This document shows, one piece after another, positions 23,101-34,185 of a stretch of 64,000 bases of DNA (the stretch's first letter is position 1; every line of letters begins with the position of its first letter). The translations under genes were made by a program, and so were the position numbers. Under the pieces are notes generated by a model. It was not told the origin of the DNA, did not search any database, and worked only from the letters and a program-made list of their open reading frames with translations. The stretch is from Hermatobates lingyangjiaoensis (Eukaryota > Arthropoda > Insecta > Hemiptera > Hermatobatidae): positions 186,001-250,000 of the forward strand of contig JAPFBL010000167.1 in the NCBI GenBank assembly GCA_026182355.1. Reading direction: 5' to 3'.

Positions 23101-25000
23101 AAATATTAATAAAATATATGGAAATCTCCTCTTGGAACAGATAACAAGTTCATTCTATTTTTAGTACCCTTGTAAAGAGATGTATAAAATTTTAAAGTGA
23201 CACTCTGATGGAACACGAATAGACTACTGTTTTTTTTTTGTTTATATGACAAAATATATTACACCAATTATGAATGACACGCACATCCTAATATTAGATC
23301 ACTTCGGATAATGCTATACATATATGATATAAACTTTCGAATAGGCAGCAGACAAGGGGTTAAACTAATCACTGCGTAGTATAAAAAAATCCACAATTGA
23401 GTTATCCCGTACATAAACACACATACATATAATTATTTACAATCCCTTATATACATAATGAATGAAAGAGAAGTCTGTACTAAACCACTAATGTACAAGG
23501 AAACAATATAAGTTTAATAAAAATAAACATGATGCAAAATAAACTGGCCTAAATTATATAGTTCAAGAAAAAAAATTACTAAAAGTACTCTAAAGATACA
23601 TTATCTAAAGTAAAAAAAAATTAGTATAAAAATATCACACAATAGAAAGTACACACTGAATTGAACCAGATAACCAAAGTGAATAAATTTTACTGAAAAA
23701 CCTTACAATATACTGTACATCTTTGTGAAGTTAGGAAAATTTATTTACAATTGTTAAGAGTGTTATATACAAAGTCTAGATTATTAGAGCTCAAGGAACA
23801 CGTAGCGAAAAAAATAAATGAGGTAAACATTACATATAGTAAATAATAAATGAGCAATTAAAGGGGAAAAATAAATTTGAAAGAAATATTGATGGCAGTG
23901 AATAGTAGAATAAAAGAAAGTGAACTAGAACAATGTAGTGAGAGTCGACTGACTTAAACTGCCTTGTGTTTCTAAAGAGACCAAGCCAACTCTAAACATG
24001 GAGAGCCCAACAACAAAGTACATTCTAAAAGTACATGAGATCTTTGGAAATACAAAAATCCATTTTAGTATGAGTCCAACATCATTTAAGATTAAAATTT
24101 TTAAAGATTTACAATAAAAGACCAGAAAGTTGATATAATAATGGAAATACTTGCAGTTAATTTGCAGTAAAAAGATACGGCCTCTAATACTGAGTACAGG
24201 AAATCTTTTAGGCCCACATACATAGCATATGCGATTGCAAAAATTTAAATGTATATTTTTTTTTACAACACATAAAATAATAGTCCACAAGCCCACAGTT
24301 AAAATATATACAATTTCTAAAAAAAATGTTTTTTTAAAATAAAAAAATCACCAAAAATAAATGTAAAAACCCTTAAAAATAATGTGTTCTTACCTAGGTA
24401 AACCCCGAAGTACCGTAAATATATAAGTCTTCATTTACAAAGATAATTCTAAAAACAGTCAGCTAGAACTCTAAACATGAGGCCAAACCAAAACACCTAA
24501 GGCGTTAAAGATTCCAATATCAGAAGGCTCTGATTGGAGCAGCTGCTGAAAAGGCAGCCTCTGAAGAGTCTTTTAATAATGCTACACTAAAATAAATATC
24601 ACTCATGTTACGCCTTTACACAAATAACATGTAATGTGCACAAAATATGTTCTTTTTTTTTTTGAATAGTATGAGAATTACATTGAATTTAACATTTTTT
24701 TGTTTAGTAAGTGTGATTATAACATTTTTTTTTTATAATTATATCAAATATGTGTGTATTTATTTTACAAATGCCTCATTGATAATTAAAAAAAATCCTA
24801 CATAACTAATAATAGACAGTCACAAAAAAAAAGTGAAAAAAAACTTAAGAATTACAAATGAAAGACGATAGATAAGAAAAGCATATTGATGAAGATGAGG
24901 CGAGAGGTGAGGTGGGGGGAGAGAGCACCTAGTCAGCCACTCAGCTAGACAGAGAAAACAAGCATATGAGTGCAGCGAGTCATTATAAATATATATCGAC
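20161..25000. other. AT-rich stretch, nothing recognised
   Basis: Contains a T run at 20318-20340 and many short A or T runs. Minus-strand frames such as 23925-24296 lack family features, Kozak context or splice logic. If NLK has a long 3' untranslated region it could lie here, but the last coding exon was not found, so this is a guess. Confidence 0.35.
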
Positions 25001-25044
25001 TAGGCTAAAGGAAAGAACACATACAAAACAGATACAGAAACCAA

Positions 25045-25077
25045 CTACTATATTTCGACTGCGTCGTCATCAGGTAG
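25045..25077 (-). ncRNA. Compact hammerhead-like module, all helices intact
   Basis: In 33 nt on the minus strand: stem I CUAC pairs GUAG; core CUGAUGA; one extra C; stem II GAC/GUC with loop GCA; GAA; self-complementary AUAU; A at the cleavage position. Every stem is perfect and every core residue canonical except the extra base after the core. A mirror copy starts near 25127 on plus but is decayed after its core. Confidence 0.7.
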
Positions 25078-25199
25078 AGAGATAAAGAAGTATTGGTCGG
25101 TATCTGTCTTCGGAGTGACTCACTTATATCTTCCTGATGACGACTATCAGCTAATTTTGGTGATATTTTTAATTATGTATATATATAAAATCAATTATC

Positions 25200-25342
25200 A
25201 AACCACAATATGAAAAGAAAAAAAAACTAAGATCTTAGTCACTTTTTCTTTTTCATATTTGGTTTTATCACTGATTGTTATTTCACGTGTATATGTGAAA
25301 TTTTGTTGTATATATATAACAAAATGTATATATATATACAAA

Positions 25343-25385
<43 letters not shown>

Positions 25386-25430
25386 TTATATATATATATA
25401 TATATAATATATATATACCATGATAAACGA
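25200..25430. repeat. Worn terminal-repeat fragment and TA/CA microsatellite
   Basis: 25200-25280 is a palindromic remnant of the AGATCTT ribozyme family with only ACTAAGATCTTAGT left at its centre. 25310-25420 is (TA)n with a CA run. Confidence 0.7.
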
Positions 25431-25450
25431 AAAACGGTCCGGCAGGACAA

Positions 25451-25598
25451 ATAACAATTAAAATAAGCAGTGACACATAAACAGAAACACAACAAAGACT
25501 CACTTTTCAATATTTCGACCGCCATTACGGTCGAAATATTGAAAAGTGAGTCTTTGTTGTGTTTCTGTTTATGTGTCACTGCTTATTTTAATTGTTAT
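25451..25598. repeat. Palindrome closed at the ribozyme stem II
   Basis: The two arms are complementary almost base for base and meet in GACCG/CGGTC followed by GAAATATTG. The CUGA core has been lost because the fold point lies inside the hairpin. It looks like two inverted terminal repeats joined at the module. Confidence 0.8.
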
Positions 25599-25721
25599 AT
25601 ATGTATATATATATATATACAAGATTTCACATGAACACATGAAATAACAATCAATGATCAAATCACAATATGAAATGGGGAAAAAGACTGTGGGTGAAAA
25701 AGTAGCTTTTTGACTCTGACG

Positions 25722-25764
25722 AAGAGCGCTTGTTACGGTTGAAAGATCTTAGTCTTCTTTCCCA
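25722..25764 (+). ncRNA. Hammerhead-like module
   Basis: Stem I GACU/AGUC intact, CUGACGA, extra A, stem II GAGCG/CGGUU with one mispair, GAA, AGAUCU, U. It is a dispersed copy of the array unit at 17.7 kb. Confidence 0.6.
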
Positions 25765-25802
25765 ATTCATATTCTGGCTTCATCATTTATATATGTATGT
25801 AT

Positions 25803-26290
25803 ACTTAAAATAAAGTAAACTTAAAATAAACTGTGACACATAGAAAGAAACGTAACAAAGAACTCAATTTTCACTATTTCCACCGTTATGGCGGTCGTCC
25901 TTTGGAGAAGTGAATTGACGGAGGGACGACAGTCAACTGAAGAACTCTCTGGTAAGAGGGCTAAAGCAGTGCTGTCGCGAAGGAGTAAATAAAAATACAC
26001 TAAGGAGTTAAGAATGAAAGAAATTTATAGAAGAAAATTCTTTAAAGAATTTTTCTCTAACATTTTTTCATTCTTGAGTCCTTAGTTTATTATTTTTCAT
26101 TTTCTCCTTCGCGGCAGCACTGTTTTAGCCCTCTTATCAGAGAGTTCTTCAGTTGACTGTCATCTTTACGTCAATTCACTTCTTCTCCTTAGGATGACCG
26201 CCAAAACGGTTGAAATATTGAAAACTGAGTTCTTCTTTACGTTTCTTTTTATGTGTTACAGTTTATGTTAAGTGTTATCAATCCTTCTGG
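25803..26290. repeat. 490-bp inverted repeat with a worn ribozyme on each arm
   Basis: Arms of about 230 bp include CTTCGCG with GCAGCACTG, and AGAGAGTTCTTCAGTTGACTG. Each arm has a module in which the core reads CUUAGGA or AAAGGAC before GACCG hairpins and GAAATA. It is probably two Penelope-like terminal repeats head-to-head. Confidence 0.65.
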
Positions 26291-26419
26291 ATGGCATTTC
26301 GTTTATCACACATATATATAACCTCAATAAAGAAAATCAGAGGACTATGATCTTTCAACCAAAACCAGTCGACTTCGTCAAAGTCTCACTCATGTAGTAT
26401 CAATGAGATACTGTTTACT

Positions 26420-27250
26420 ATTTTTTCTGATTTTCTAACTGTTTTTAGATGTTTATATATATTAAAGAAATCATCAAAGTATTATACATGTATTCAAAGA
26501 TTTCACATGAAAAAAATCAATTAAATCTAAAAAAATATAAACTACATTAAGACATTCAGAAATGCCGTTTTTGAATATAATTGTATCTACCATTTTTTAA
26601 GAAATAAAACTTAAATTTTAAACATTAACAAAATAGAAAAGAAGAAACGTTCAAAGTTTTTCAGTTTGTTTTAATATAATAATATTTTTAAATAGTGGTT
26701 TCTTTTACTGTTTATCAGACGTCCTTATATATTATTCATCATGGACCAGTTCCATATGAAACAATATTTTCACAAAATTATTAGCAACAATGTGTTTTCA
26801 ATTTTATGTAATCATCGTAAACTGTTGATTGTTTTTGTATACAATTTTACAGAGTGCAAGTTTACAAGTACATACTAGTTTACAAATGTAGACAGTCAAA
26901 TTTGTTTTACTTTATACGTCTTAAGTAACACTATTCAAATTCTTAACATCGCAAATATAGTTAAGATTACCAGCTGTAATGTTTACTTTATGAAAATCCA
27001 AAGGTCGGCCCTCATTAAGCACATAAAAATATTACAACTGAGCGTAGAGACCTACAATACCCTGAAGAACAAACTTAAACTCGTAATATAATTTTACTTG
27101 TATCTTTTTTTTTTTTTTTTGAAATAATCAATAAAAATGGTGTTACAGCGCATCGACGAAGTGACGGATGGGACAACTGTATGCATGGCAATAGTGGTGA
27201 ATACATCGACATCTTGTTGTAAGTTAATCAATCGTCAATGTGAGTGGTTA
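26420..27250. other. AT-rich, nothing recognised
   Basis: No coding or repeat structure beyond a T run at 27105-27120. Confidence 0.4.
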
Positions 27251-27257
27251 GAATTGA

Positions 27258-27347
27258 TCCCCCCCGATGTGCCTTCACCTTGTCGTGGTGGGGGGGCTTA
27301 ACACGCCTGGGTGATTGCACTCTCATGGCGTGAACTAAGAAAGGCAC
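27258..27347 (+). ncRNA. HDV-like self-cleaving ribozyme candidate
   Basis: The five helices of the HDV fold occur in order. P1: C run 27258-27264 with G run 27290-27295. P2: UGUGCCUU (27267-27274) with AAGGCACA (27340-27347), eight perfect pairs. P3: CACC (27275-27278) with GGUG (27286-27289), loop L3 UUGUCGU. P4: CACGCC (27301-27306) with GGCGUG (27326-27331). The joining strand AACUAAGA (27332-27339) would carry the catalytic C, probably 27334. Cleavage would fall just before 27258, the apparent 5' end of the retrotransposon. Ribozymes of this class cap R2, RTE and LOA-type LINEs and release their 5' ends. Confidence 0.75.
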
Positions 27348-27917
27348 AACTGGACGGAAGCTTAGCTTGGGTAGGAGTCAAAGTGTGGAAAGTCCGTCTT
27401 GGGACGGACTTGGGTATCAGTCCGTCCATCCCACCCATATTAGTCAGATGTGGCTAACACCTGCCTTTTTTTAAAGATTTCTTTCTCACTGAGGTGAGAC
27501 GACAGTGGCTTTAGCTACTAGCTTGGGGTTCCTGATCTTTTGCTGGTGTCTGCGGGTGTAAAGTCCACTCAGTCACACAATGGATCGTTATTAGCTGGGT
27601 CCCAATCTTCCTGATTGCGATTGTCTTTTTTAAGACATCTTCTTGCCCCCAGTAATCCAGCATCTTTGTTTGCTTATGATACCCAAGGTTTATTCGGACG
27701 ATGCTAGTTGCGGCTGGTCATGGAGGACTCGTTGCCTGGCCGGTCACAATGTTAGCGTCTGCAATCTTCTCCCTCCTCCAAGTTTTCAAGTAATCACTGA
27801 TTTCTTACATTATTTACCGATTCTTTCCTATATCTCAACTCCCTACTATTGACTGCTACTCTATTTTTTCCATTTGTAATTCTTCATGATTTCTTTCATC
27901 AAGTAATCATCAGTCTT

Positions 27918-28089
27918 ACTGGTATGAGGGATCTGTCTAGATTTATTGTCTCTCGAAATGGTTCGAGTGAACCAGTGACGGTGGAAAATAGCCCCAATTC
28001 CTCTTTGTGGTATCACAAGGGGCCGGCTTGCGGCCTATGTGTGTTCTCTCTCGGGACGGCCACTGTAACCTTACCTAACCTAACCTAAC
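27918..28089 (+). mobile_element. LINE 3' fragment with CCTAA tail
   Basis: Flanked by CATCAGTCTT (27908-27917 and 28090-28099), a 10-bp target duplication. The body shares GGGATCTGTCTAGATTTATTG with copies at 36812-36998 and 45885-46058. It ends ACGGCCACTGTAACC followed by three CCTAA repeats. The last 70 bp resemble the SINE tail at 53380-53448. Confidence 0.8.
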
Positions 28090-28450
28090 CATCAGTCTTC
28101 TAGAGACTATCAGGCTTATGTTTATGGCTTTTGTTGATGAAGGTCGTGGAAACTCGTCTCTGCCACATTCACCTTGAGCACTTCACGAGAACTGTCTCCT
28201 TTTCCTCAATCGTCAGGAGGTGGTTGGGTGGTTGGTTTCTCGTGACGTAGCAAAAGGATCTATGTTAACAAAACATCAACCTTATTCTGATTTATCATTG
28301 TATGACCGAAAGCCTAATATACATGAATAAGTCAAAACAGGTTGGACTTGGATTGGTGACACCTCAGCCTTTTTCACCCCCGGTAACATGACTCCAATGG
28401 GTGAAGTACCACTCTTTCATCTCTTGTGCTGCTGGAAGGTGTAAGACTCT

Positions 28451-29250
28451 TTTTATAAGGGTTGGCTTTATTTAAGGATCATTTATTTTTATTTTATTAG
28501 TATTATCCTAAGTATTTGTTTGTGTTGCTTTTACAAGTAATTGCTTTCGTCATATAATTACTATGGTATACATCATATTGAAAGAAATTAAATGTGTAAG
28601 AGAGCATGTAGTATAGTAAACTGCCTCAGTGCAGAGGCCCAACTGGAGGATTTGAAACAGCCAATACTCTTAAGAAAACTTAAAAAAGATTCCCGGTTTG
28701 ACATGTATCAGACCAACAGTCAATGAAAATACAACATGCGCGATGTCCTGATACAGATCCATTTACCTGCTACATATAGTCAAAAAATAAATTCAGTTTC
28801 TGTCCCACAAACATCGACCAAGTACCATCGAAGCGTTAAAGAATACTTTCTTGAACAGATAGCAGAATATCACGAATCAATTGAGGGTGACATCAAAAAT
28901 CGTTTACAACAGTAGATATGAACAGAAACCACCATTTATGAAGAACGTAGTGTTCAGCTTGTTGTTATTTTCTCTTTTTGTTAAAAAAAAAATAAAACAT
29001 GTGGTAGTATTTCTACCACACCTTCAGAAATCATACAGGCGCAATGTCCTCATTGTTATTGTCGAATTATCATTAGTAACCGTACCAGGTTATACATTTA
29101 TAGTCAAATTAGGTAAGAATTAACCCTGATAGCAGTCAGTTATATTAAATAAACAAAAAATCTATACGTACATCGTAGGAAAAAATACAATTTTATTATT
29201 ACTCAGAAAATAATAATTATCTCCGTGCATTAAGAATTAGTTAATAGTGC
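28451..29250. other. Nothing recognised
   Basis: AT-rich. An 80-codon plus frame at 28881 lacks any family feature. Confidence 0.35.
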
Positions 29251-29256
29251 ATTAAA

Positions 29257-29300
29257 AAAACTTGATGATGGTTTTTTGAAGGAACGAAACATGTCGTTTT
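29257..29300 (+). ncRNA. Hammerhead-like module, C-to-U core change
   Basis: Stem I AAAAC pairs GUUUU (five pairs). Core UUGAUGA (C3 to U), extra U, short stem II ending GAAC, GAA, self-complementary ACAUGU, C at the cleavage position. Stem I and stem III are as good as in any copy; stem II is weak. Confidence 0.5.
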
Positions 29301-29434
29301 AAGTAGATAAGTTCAATTGGAAATTAATAGTAATTATAGGATAAGAAAAGAAGTTGGTGTACAAATATTTGGAATATATATATAGTTCAATATAGACAAA
29401 GAAACATAGAGAAATCAAAAGAACACACTTACAG

Positions 29435-29468
29435 TCTCTAATTTTCGGTTTGAACCGTCTTCAGGAGA
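29435..29468 (-). ncRNA. Hammerhead-like module, all helices intact
   Basis: Mirror of the module at 29482: stem I UCUC/GAGA, core CUGAAGA, extra C, hairpin GGU/ACC with loop UCAA, GAA, AAUU, A. Confidence 0.65.
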
Positions 29469-29481
29469 GGATGGATTCATC

Positions 29482-29515
29482 TCTCCTGAAGACGGTTCAA
29501 ACCGAAAATTAGAGA
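29482..29515 (+). ncRNA. Hammerhead-like module, all helices intact
   Basis: Stem I UCUC (29482-29485) pairs GAGA (29512-29515). Core CUGAAGA (29486-29492), extra C, stem II GGU/ACC with four-base loop, GAA (29504-29506), self-complementary AAUU, A29511 at the cleavage position. The stem sequences are unrelated to the 18113 and 25045 copies, yet pairing is complete. Confidence 0.65.
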
Positions 29516-29659
29516 CTGTAAGTGTGTTCTTTTGATTTCTCCATGTTTCTTTGTCTATATTGAACTATATTTGTCCGTTTTGGATCGTATTTCCAACGTA
29601 AAAGTGTATATATATATATCTTTAAATTACATACAACACAACACAGAAAAAGAATAAAA

Positions 29660-32620
29660 AGCACACTTACTAAATTCTCAAAATTTCTAGTTCGAAATTT
29701 TCAACGTTGTTCGTCATCAAGAGTAGAATAGAAGAGAGGACGAAGTGAGAGAGATCTCTCCACTTCAAAGGACAGGCACACATTTTCTGTGTCGTGTTTT
29801 GTATAATTTAAAGTTTTATAGTCCGTGTGGACCGTTTATTCAATTTAATATTAATATATAAATATACAATATTTAAACCACAGTAAGAAATTCCGAAATG
29901 CTATACATGATTATGGTGATTTTATTAACTTTTCCTAGCAAAAATTGTGATTATATTGGCAAAATATTACAAAAATTCAATTGTTTTTTTGTACACCTAG
30001 TCAGTTTTTTTATAACGAAATAAATCTAAAAATCCTGTATGAAATAGAAAAAATCTAGAGTGGCCTACACTCTACTTTACTATAAGTAACTTAATGTCAA
30101 ATTTCTTGAGTATATAAAACATAACGTCTCATTTAAGCATAACGTAAACATCTAAATGGGATATAATTATTAGCCTTTCATTCCTGAGGTAGTACAGATA
30201 GTGATTGAAGGACATATCAATTTATAAGCTTATTTTTGTACATCACAAACATTTATTATTTGCAAATAATTTCATTAGTATAACTACAGCAGTAATAACA
30301 TTTTTGAAAAACCAATGTGAACATTTCTTGAAACGAAATATTATCCTACAAGAGAACATGGCTATTGTTCAAATAGCCAGTAGATTTCTTACATCGTTTA
30401 CTTGACATCCTTCTACATTGAATATTAATGTAAAATTTTCAAATTTGAAACAGTAAAATACCCTTTTTTTTCTCTGAAAAACATCTTAAACAGCCAAGAA
30501 AATGTGTTTTAAGCTGATTTGTTAATTAAAGATGTACGATAATTACAGTTATTAATCTCTAAACAAAAGATTTATATTTTGAATTATCTTTTACATTTTT
30601 GGTTTTTAACAGAATTATTATACTGGGAATTTTATGGCTTTTTAGTATTTAATAAGGCCATTTTCCTTCCCCTTTGTCAAATAACATATATACGAATTTT
30701 TTTTTAATGAGTGTTATCATTTACCTATACAATATTATTCCTCTTACATCTCTTATAAGTCAATAATATATTTTCATTTTTCCATTAGAACATCAATTTT
30801 ATCTCAGTGGATTCGCTCAAAAAATTTCTAAGTCAATGTAAACAATGTAAAAAAATACAAGAAATTCGACAAGTATAGCAGGTGATCTCTTAATCTAAGA
30901 TAAACAAAGAGTTTTTATATCGTTATTGCTCTTTCCCGTAATTGAAACTTCATGATTTTTTTTTTGTTAATTGCTAATTTTTTGTTCCATTTTTGGTCAA
31001 ATTTTCATTATTTTTTAACGAGCCGTTTAGCGTCAAAAAAACATTTTCTGAAAACACAAATCGTCCTGTAACGACCCTTTAGCGAATGTAATTTTAGAAA
31101 AAAATATCTCAACTCATTTTCCATATAATGTTCTATTTATAGGCATAGTTTCATTCTTGTCCGTCAAACAGTATGGCTTGTATCGCTCTCACAAGGTTTG
31201 AGATTGAATTGTTAGTCAAAATTTGTACATTTTATTGAAAAAAAAAATATTTCCTGTTGATATAAAATTCTGAATATATTTTTCGTTTGTTGCATTTGAA
31301 ACCTCAAAGATAATGTCAAAATTTCAAAACTCTAGGGTTATCAGTTTAGGAGAAATAAATGTTTTAAAAAAAACGGTTTTTGGCAAAAAAAGTGACTTTC
31401 CCATCATGCATAATTCTTCCCAAACAATAGGGATCTTCGTCTTTATGAGGCCCATTTTTGTGTAAAATATCAACTTGATCCATCAAAGATTCTGGACCGT
31501 AGCGTGGTAACAAGCAATGCTAACACACTCATCCACCCACCCACCCACCCACCCACACACACACAGACATCATCGTAAAAACGTCATAAAACGACTTCTG
31601 GGACCTCAAAACATGTAATTCCGTCAAAATCTCGAGATCGAATTTTTTCACGATCACTATACTTTACTTATAGTAAAGTAAAAATGAGATATTTACAAAA
31701 ATGATATATGCGTAATTGTTTATTAAACAATGAAATTTATTTATTTTTTAAAAATTAAAGGAGTTGGATAATTTACAATTTATACAAGATCTATGACATA
31801 CTTGGATAATTTGAGGAAAAATTTGTATCGCGTATTTAATATTAAGGTTAATTGGGGAAGTTGAACAACGCTGAAACAGAAGTTGAAATGCCAACTGCCA
31901 ACAATATTTCAGTCTTTTAACAATAGGAAAATAAATGATCGTGTATCTAAAAGAAGTTTTGATTTTAAATATCATTGGGATCCAATTTCTCTGTCTGTTT
32001 AAATTGCCTTTAGATGGTTGATAAGAAAGTGTCAACTTTCTTGGGAACAGTGGCTTCTCAGACCACATCGAAGTATGGCCTCTTCCCAACCTCTAATGGA
32101 GAGAGAGAGAAAAATAAGAGAGAATTCTAGAATGTCTGTACTGAATTAAATCAGTTTTAGTAAATACATTCTCTTAAAAGAAATTTGTATTCAACAAATA
32201 TTTTTTCTTAAAAGTAATTTTAAATATGAATATTATAAATCAAAATATTTTTTGCACTAAGTTACTTTCTTGTATCAATTTACATAAAAATACATATAAT
32301 ATTGAATAAATTTTTCAAAAAGAAATTTATTTCCTGAAAAAATAATTTTTCTGGAAAAATAAAAAAATTATTTTCTTGAAGAAATTTTGGTGAAAGAAAA
32401 TTTGATCTTTGTAGTATTTGTTTTGTTTCCAGAAATATATCACTCTGCTGTTTTTTATTTGTAATTTGATAGCTTTATTGAATAGTGTGATAGGAATTTG
32501 GTAGCCGACAATGTCAAGAGTTGATCAAATTTTTTTAAAAAAAAATTGAGCATTTAATTAAAAAATAGGGGGATTTTATTTAAAATATCGCTATTTCACT
32601 TTATAGAAATTAATTGATAA
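29660..32620. other. AT-rich stretch with repeats of unknown type
   Basis: 29670-29790 holds a worn ribozyme-family fragment (minus-strand UUGAUGACGAAC). 31530-31568 is a CACCC/CA microsatellite. ACTTTACTATAAGTAA at 30074 recurs inverted at 31664, which could mark a 1.6-kb inverted-repeat element, but the motif is partly self-complementary. No gene is recognised. Confidence 0.35.
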
Positions 32621-32682
32621 CCAGCCATGATTAGAAGAAAAGAAACACTAAGTCTATCGACACAAAAAGGATTTAATTATAT

Positions 32683-32715
32683 AACGCGTTTCGAACACTT
32701 AGTATTCATCGTCAG
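32683..32715 (-). ncRNA. Hammerhead-like module
   Basis: Core CUGACGA, extra U, stem II GAAUAC/GUGUUC (one wobble), GAA, ACGCGU, U. A mirror copy on plus near 32738-32770 has lost its core (AAGGUUAU) but keeps the hairpin and GAAAUGC. Confidence 0.55.
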
Positions 32716-33103
32716 GTTACACTGCTTCCGTAAGGTTATGAACACTAAGTGTTCGAAATGCTTGTCATTAAATCTTTTTTCTGTAGGAAGACTTAGTGTT
32801 TCTTTTCCTCTCTAATCATGAGTAAATACCACACAATGACTGCTTGCATAGTTCGTGAGTTAATTGATAACTAACTAGAGAATGTCTCTTCTTCTTCTTT
32901 TTTTTGGGGATGTTTCGACTACAATTAAATGTATTTAGAATTAATTTTGTTTCAGGGTTACTACTTTAGCTTTTTGATTTTGTAGTGGAAATCGGGTGGA
33001 CCGGGAGAAACAACCGCCTTTTTTTTTTTATAAAAAAAAAAAAAAAAAATTGTAATGTTCAGAAGTATCGGAAATCTACTGATGCTAACTTCAACCCGTA
33101 GAC

Positions 33104-33555
33104 TAGTGTTTCCCAAACTTTTTCAAGCGACCGCCCCCTTGGGTCCGTAAACCTATACTCAACACTCCTCAATAATCAGAATCTTAGACTAAATAACGAA
33201 ATGAGTAACATTTTAATAATTAAATTAATATAATGACTAATCGAATATTTCTTTATAATCCAATATATGTATTGTTTCATAGCATATATATGCAGAAGAA
33301 TTAACACACAATAAAAGAAACTTAGATGAGAATATCCTTTTAACATAAAAATAAATTATCAAAACAAATAATTTTAAGAAACCTTTTCCTAGAAGTTTAC
33401 ATGTAGTGTTTTCACTTAAATTTAGAAATTATATTGCATGAACATTTTCAATTTATGGAAATAGAATCCCAACTCCTTTTTGCATTAGCGCCCCCCGATA
33501 TCAAAGCACCGCCCCCAAGGGGGGCGGGCGGTACCACCCATTTTGGGAAACACTG
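33104..33555. mobile_element. Non-autonomous hAT element
   Basis: Ends AGTGTTTCCCAAAC and GTTTTGGGAAACACTG-like complement are classic hAT termini. Flanks CCGTAGAC (33096-33103) and CCGTTGAC (33556-33563) are an 8-bp target duplication with one change. GC-rich subterminal stretches with CCGCCCCC frame an AT-rich core with no transposase. Confidence 0.75.
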
Positions 33556-33876
33556 CCGTTGACCATACTAACTCAATATATTTGAAGATACATTTCAAAG
33601 TCCTATTTGACCAACTTTAAAGCAATATATTTCTTATGCACTCAACCTTCAATCAATAATACACAATAGATAAACATAAATTAATTTTAGGAAAAATCCA
33701 ATAGTTTGATGATAGTCTCAATTGAGTCCTTTGAAAATACCAGACTTAAGGATTGGATTATTTTAAAGTTATTGTTTTTTTGATGGGATTAATGTGGGAG
33801 AGGGGTGACATGCATTATGACAGAGTATAGCTACCTGTAGACGACTGGAGCTCAGACAAAAGGCTGCCAATCTTAC

Positions 33877-33970
33877 CTGGCAAAGGTCTTGAACGCAGCC
33901 GAGTGGGGATTGATACAGAGAGGCACTCGGGAAGTGTTCAACTGGTCCGTGATAAACTTGTACATCTCCT
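33877..33970 (-). CDS. NLK: NLK exon, C-terminal tail
   Basis: Acceptor GATTACAG, donor CCAG|GTAAGA on the minus strand. With the base carried from the 45-kb exon it reads EEMYKFITDQLNTSRVPLC then INPHSAAFKTFA. This matches the conserved tail after the NLK kinase domain. The exon leaves AG, which would complete a Ser codon in the final exon (family ending SSTVAHPSELPPSP). That last exon was not found below 33877. The longer open frame over this interval is the wrong one; the splice-consistent frame is the conserved one. Intact and probably functional. Confidence 0.9.
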
Positions 33971-34185
33971 CTGTAATCAAACATTTCATGAAGCATCTTG
34001 CTTTAACAATATGATACAATCTGCAGTATTCAGGCATTAACAGTACATCGGGTTAGAATTCCCACTCACAGCTGGCAGGTTACATTGCAATCTATGGACC
34101 TTTGCATTGTTTACGACATCATGAAAGCATCAAGAAATAACATGAAAATTAATAATTTTCACTCATTTCATGAATAATTTTTTAA

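Larger units (their letters stand above)
27258..28450 (+). mobile_element. Non-LTR retrotransposon 5' region
   Basis: Starts at the HDV-like ribozyme and continues as moderately GC-rich, T-rich DNA, unlike the AT-rich surroundings. No long ORF is present, so this is a 5' untranslated region or a worn, truncated copy. A 3' fragment of a LINE is inserted at 27918-28089. The right boundary is a guess from base composition. Confidence 0.5.
29381..29568. repeat. 188-bp palindrome with two intact hammerhead-like modules
   Basis: Arms of about 87 bp, ending in AGTTCAATATAGACAAAG and its complement, are nearly perfect. One module per arm (29435-29468 minus, 29482-29515 plus) faces the other across GGATGGATTCA. 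The outer flank CGTTTTGGATCGTATTTCC also follows the coreless palindrome at 12.3 kb. Confidence 0.85.

Noticed and set aside
23925..24296. 123-residue minus-strand protein
   Set aside because: Same reason: no family features, and biased by AT-rich composition.
25127..25160. Plus-strand partner of the 25045 hammerhead-like module
   Set aside because: CUGAUGACGAC is present but the hairpin closure and GAAA are gone, so it was not listed as a module.
28070..28089. Telomeric repeat array
   Set aside because: Only three to four CCTAA units are present, and they form the tail of a LINE fragment flanked by a target duplication.
30074..31679. DNA transposon bounded by ACTTTACTATAAGTAA inverted repeats
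   Set aside because: The right motif is itself nearly palindromic, so the inverted match may be trivial. No target duplication or coding remnant was seen.
33769..33996. Protein from the longest open frame over the NLK exon (MLHEMFDYRGD type)
   Set aside because: The conserved reading is in another frame between GT-AG borders, in phase with the 45-kb exon.
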